Below, piece after piece: positions 61,008 to 64,000 of a stretch of 64,000 bases of DNA. A program made the translations under genes and the position numbers. Origin of the DNA: Chlorops oryzae (taxonomy: Eukaryota; Arthropoda; Insecta; Diptera; Chloropidae); assembly GCA_020466095.1 (NCBI GenBank), contig CM035806.1, forward strand, positions 167,396,871 through 167,460,870, in the 5' to 3' direction. Within the stretch, counting starts at the first letter, position 1; each line of letters starts with the position of its first letter. The notes below the pieces were generated by a model. The model was not told the origin of the DNA and searched no databases. It saw only the letters and a program-made list of their open reading frames with translations.

Positions 61008-64000
61008 GCCTGCCCGTTGAATCCGGCACCGGAGCTGCAATCGGAGCAGGAATTCTCACAACGCTTCGCACATGTTATACGCGGCGTCATCGATTTCGCT
61101 GGTATGATACCCGGCTTCCAGCTGCTCACGCAGGACGATAAATTCACGCTCCTGAAGGCGGGACTCTTCGATGCGCTCTTTGTACGCTTAATATGCATGT
61201 TCGATTCATCGATAAACAGTATAATTTGCCTCAATGGGCAAGTGATGCGTCGCGATGCGATACAGAATGGCGCCAATGCGCGCTTCCTGGTCGATTCGAC
61301 CTTCAATTTTGCCGAGCGCATGAATTCGATGAACCTCTCGGACGCTGAGATCGGCTTGTTCTGCGCCATTGTCCTGATAACGCCCGATCGGCCCGGTCTG
61401 CGGAATATCGAGCTAATCGAAAAGATGTACAGCCGCTTGAAGGGATGCCTTCAATCGATCATCAATCAGAATCGTCCCGATCAGCCCGATTTTATGGCGA
61501 AATTGCTCGATACGATGCCCGATCTGCGCACGCTGAGCACACTGCATACAGAGAAATTGGTCGTTTTTCGGACAGAGCACAAGGAGCTGCTCCGCCAACA
61601 GATGTGGACAATTGACGACGAACAGGCACCGCCGCAGGCGAGCGGAAAGAGTCCCTCATCGAATGGTATTGTGAGCGGCGGTAATGGTGTCCGCAACGAT
61701 TGGGATGATGCGCGCATGATGGACGTCGAAGCGAAGAGTCCATTGGGCTCGGTTTCTAGCACCGAATCGGGCGACATGGAGTACACAACGACCTCGTTGT
61801 CATTGTCGTCGTCGTCGGCAGCAGCAGCAGCAGCAGCGACATCGGTGACTCCGGTCGCAGCGCATCAGCAATTGCATGCGCACCATCATCATATGCATCA
61901 CCATGCTCAACACAGTGCGTTATCGTCTTCGACCTCGTCGGTGGCACTGATGCACCATCACCAACAACAACAACAACATCATCATCAGCAGCAGGCACAT
62001 CAGCAGGCACATCAGCAACAGCAGGCACATCAGCAGCAGCAGGCACATCAGCAGCAACAACAGCGTGAGCAACAGCAGCACCAGCAGCCATCTTTGCTGG
62101 CTTCATCTGCACCGTTGCTTGCCGCGACGCTCTCCGGAACATGTCCGTTGCGTAATCGCGCGAATTCCGGCTCGTCTGGTGACTCGGCCGCCGATCTGGA
62201 TATGGTTGTCGGCTCCCATGCTCACCTGACACAGAACGGTCTCACCATAACACCGATTGTGCGTACACACCCGCATGCGCAGAGTCACTCGTCCCACCAT
62301 CACCAGCAGCTACATCATCATTTGACATCGGCAGCTGCGGCCGCCGCTGTTGGCGCCCCACCGCACCACCGCTATCGTAAGCTCGACTCGCCGACCGATT
62401 CGGGCATCGAGTCGGGCAACGAGAAGAACGAATGCAAGCCAGTTAGCTCTGGTGGCAGCTCCTCATGCTCCAGTCCACGTTCGAGCGTCGATGACGCGCT
62501 CGATTGCAGCGAGAGCGGCGCCAATGCCAGTGCCGCCGCTGCAGCCGCAGCCGCAGCCAGCAGCAGCAGCAGCAGCAGCCAAATGGTCACCGTATCAGTT
62601 TCGGTCTCACCAATTCGCTCGCCACAACCGGGAGCCAGCAATGCAACCAGTGCAGTCGCGCCCACATCGACGTCATCGTCCAGCACGGGCGCCAATTCAC
62701 CACCCAGTACGCTCAAGCGTCAAATTGTCGAGGACATGCCAGTGCTGAAGCGTGTTCTGCAGGCTCCGCCGCTCTACGATACGAACTCATTAATGGATGA
62801 GGCCTACAAGCCGCATAAAAAATTCCGGGCACTTCGGCATCGCGAATACGAGACTGCCGAAGCCGATGCGAGCTCAACGACAGCTAGTTCGGCCAATGCT
62901 GCCGCTGGAGCTGCAGCTGTTGCTGTTGCTGCCAGCACAACAACTATGCCAGCGGGTAATGCAATGCAAATTACCGCTCCATTAAATATGAGCCCACCAC
63001 CGGCATCCGGTGTTGTTTCACCACAAGCATCGATCTCCTCTCCCGGCGCTTCAACCTCACCGCATCCAACGGCGACCGTTAGCGCCCCGGTCGCACATCA
63101 ACATCACCACCAAAGCCAGTTGCACATGCATTTGACACGGCCTTCAACCACCACCACAAACACCAACACCAACACCAACAGCAGCAACAACAATCAACAG
63201 CAGCTGATCCACCAGCAGCAGCAACAACAACAACAGAGCGCTTCATCGCTCTCGAGCACACATTCCGTGCTCGCGAAATCTCTGATGGCCGAGCCGCGCA
63301 TGACTCCCGAGCAAATCAAACGCTCCGACATCATTCAGAATTATATAATGCGCGAGTCAACGCCGGCCACATCGACGACAAATTCAATGGCTCACACACC
63401 GAATGGCCCTGGCAGCCGTAGCCCGGCGCCGCCGGGTCTTAGTGCGCATCATCATTACCACCACCAACACAACAACCACCACCAGAGTCACCTGCTCCAC
63501 CATCAGCCACAGCCACAACATTCGTCAAATTCCAATTGTGCATCGCCGTCGACAACAACGGTGACAGTGGCATCGCCGCCACCACCGCCGGCCGCCGCAT
63601 CGGCGTCCGCAGCTGCACGCTGGCCCGGCCATTCCGTCATCACAACGACGAGCATCAATCATCGTCAGCCATCGGTCTCGCCGAGCAGCAATGGCTCAAC
63701 ATCGTCAGCCAGCTCGGCGACGTCACTCTCGTCAGCGCTATCGCTCTCTTTATCCGCCTCCTCGTCATCAGCGTCAGCTGGCTCAGCAACATCCACCACT
63801 GGCGTCACTTCATGTACATCATCCGCATCCGCGAATGCGTCTTCATCGTCGTCGTCTTCGTCGTCGTCATTGGCGGCGGCGGCGTGTCAGTATTTCCAAT
63901 CGCCACACTCCACCTCCGCATCTGTCTCGCCACCACGCCCCTCGCCATCATCCGTAATGCATTCACCACCACCACCGCGTCTACTTGAATTGCAGGTCGA
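61008..64000 (+). CDS. Eip75B: E75 exon 4: ligand-binding domain and F region (3' partial)
   Basis: The exon starts ACPLNPAPELQSEQEFSQRF after GGCAG, phase 0, and stays open for 997 codons to the window end. The ligand-binding domain (61008 to about 61620) contains VIRGVIDFAGMIPGFQLL, DDKFTLLKAGLFDALF and helix 11 LHTEKLVVFRTEHKELL. The His codon at 61545-61547 aligns with the haem-ligating His of Rev-erb/E75, so haem, NO and CO sensing is expected. The long F region follows: MDVEAKSPLGSVSSTES, Ala/His/Gln runs with HQQQA repeats (61860-62090), LTQNGLTITPIVR, LDSPTDSGIESGNEKNECK, IVEDMPVLKRVLQAPPLYDT, MDEAYKPHKKFRALRH, SVLAKSLMAEPRMTPEQIK, IIQNYIMRES and, at the end, LLELQV plus an incomplete Asp. 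The C-terminus and 3' UTR lie beyond the window. Confidence 0.98.

Overview
The window is genomic DNA of a higher fly (Diptera, Brachycera). It carries most of the ecdysone-induced nuclear receptor gene E75 (Eip75B, NR1D3) on the + strand. Evidence for a fly is the near-residue-level match of the E75 exons to the Drosophila protein as I remember it, the abundance of (TACA)n, (CT)n and (CAA/CAG)n repeats, and an A+T-rich non-coding background full of short inverted-repeat transposons. The large introns and repeat load would fit a tephritid or similar fly, but the species cannot be fixed from the sequence alone.

Layout. Positions 1 to about 22,580 hold no convincing protein gene. This is either the 5' flank of E75 or, more likely, an intron of longer E75 isoforms (A/C) whose first-zinc-finger exon I do not see here. 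It contains a pogo-like miniature element filled with an 18-bp minisatellite, a Helentron/DINE-like repeat split by a 1.08-kb TA-flanked element with an inverted sister copy nearby, long (GA)n/(CT)n tracts and a TTAA-flanked element. From about 22,580 the E75B unit begins: a probable promoter and 5' leader, the E75B-specific first coding exon (23257-25249, with an apparent one-base frameshift in a CAA/CAG run), exon 2 with the second zinc finger (26364-26508), exon 3 with the hinge (50255-50493) and exon 4 with the ligand-binding domain and long F region (61008 to beyond the window end). All splice phases agree. A 21-codon first exon at 46353-46416 matches the DNA-binding-domain-less isoform E75D and splices in phase to exon 3.

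How it works together. E75B lacks the first zinc finger, and E75D lacks both fingers; the two share the haem-binding ligand domain and F region. The window therefore shows two alternative promoters feeding one common 3' half. Introns contain SINE-like repeats, several miniature transposons (one carrying two tRNA-like modules), tandem arrays, and a few candidate hormone-receptor sites, including a perfect AGGTCATGACCT palindrome between E75D and exon 3.

No undescribed multi-gene system was found. The items most worth a second look are the E75B frameshift, the E75D exon, the tRNA-like modules inside a DNA transposon, and the long pyrimidine tract just upstream of exon 2.
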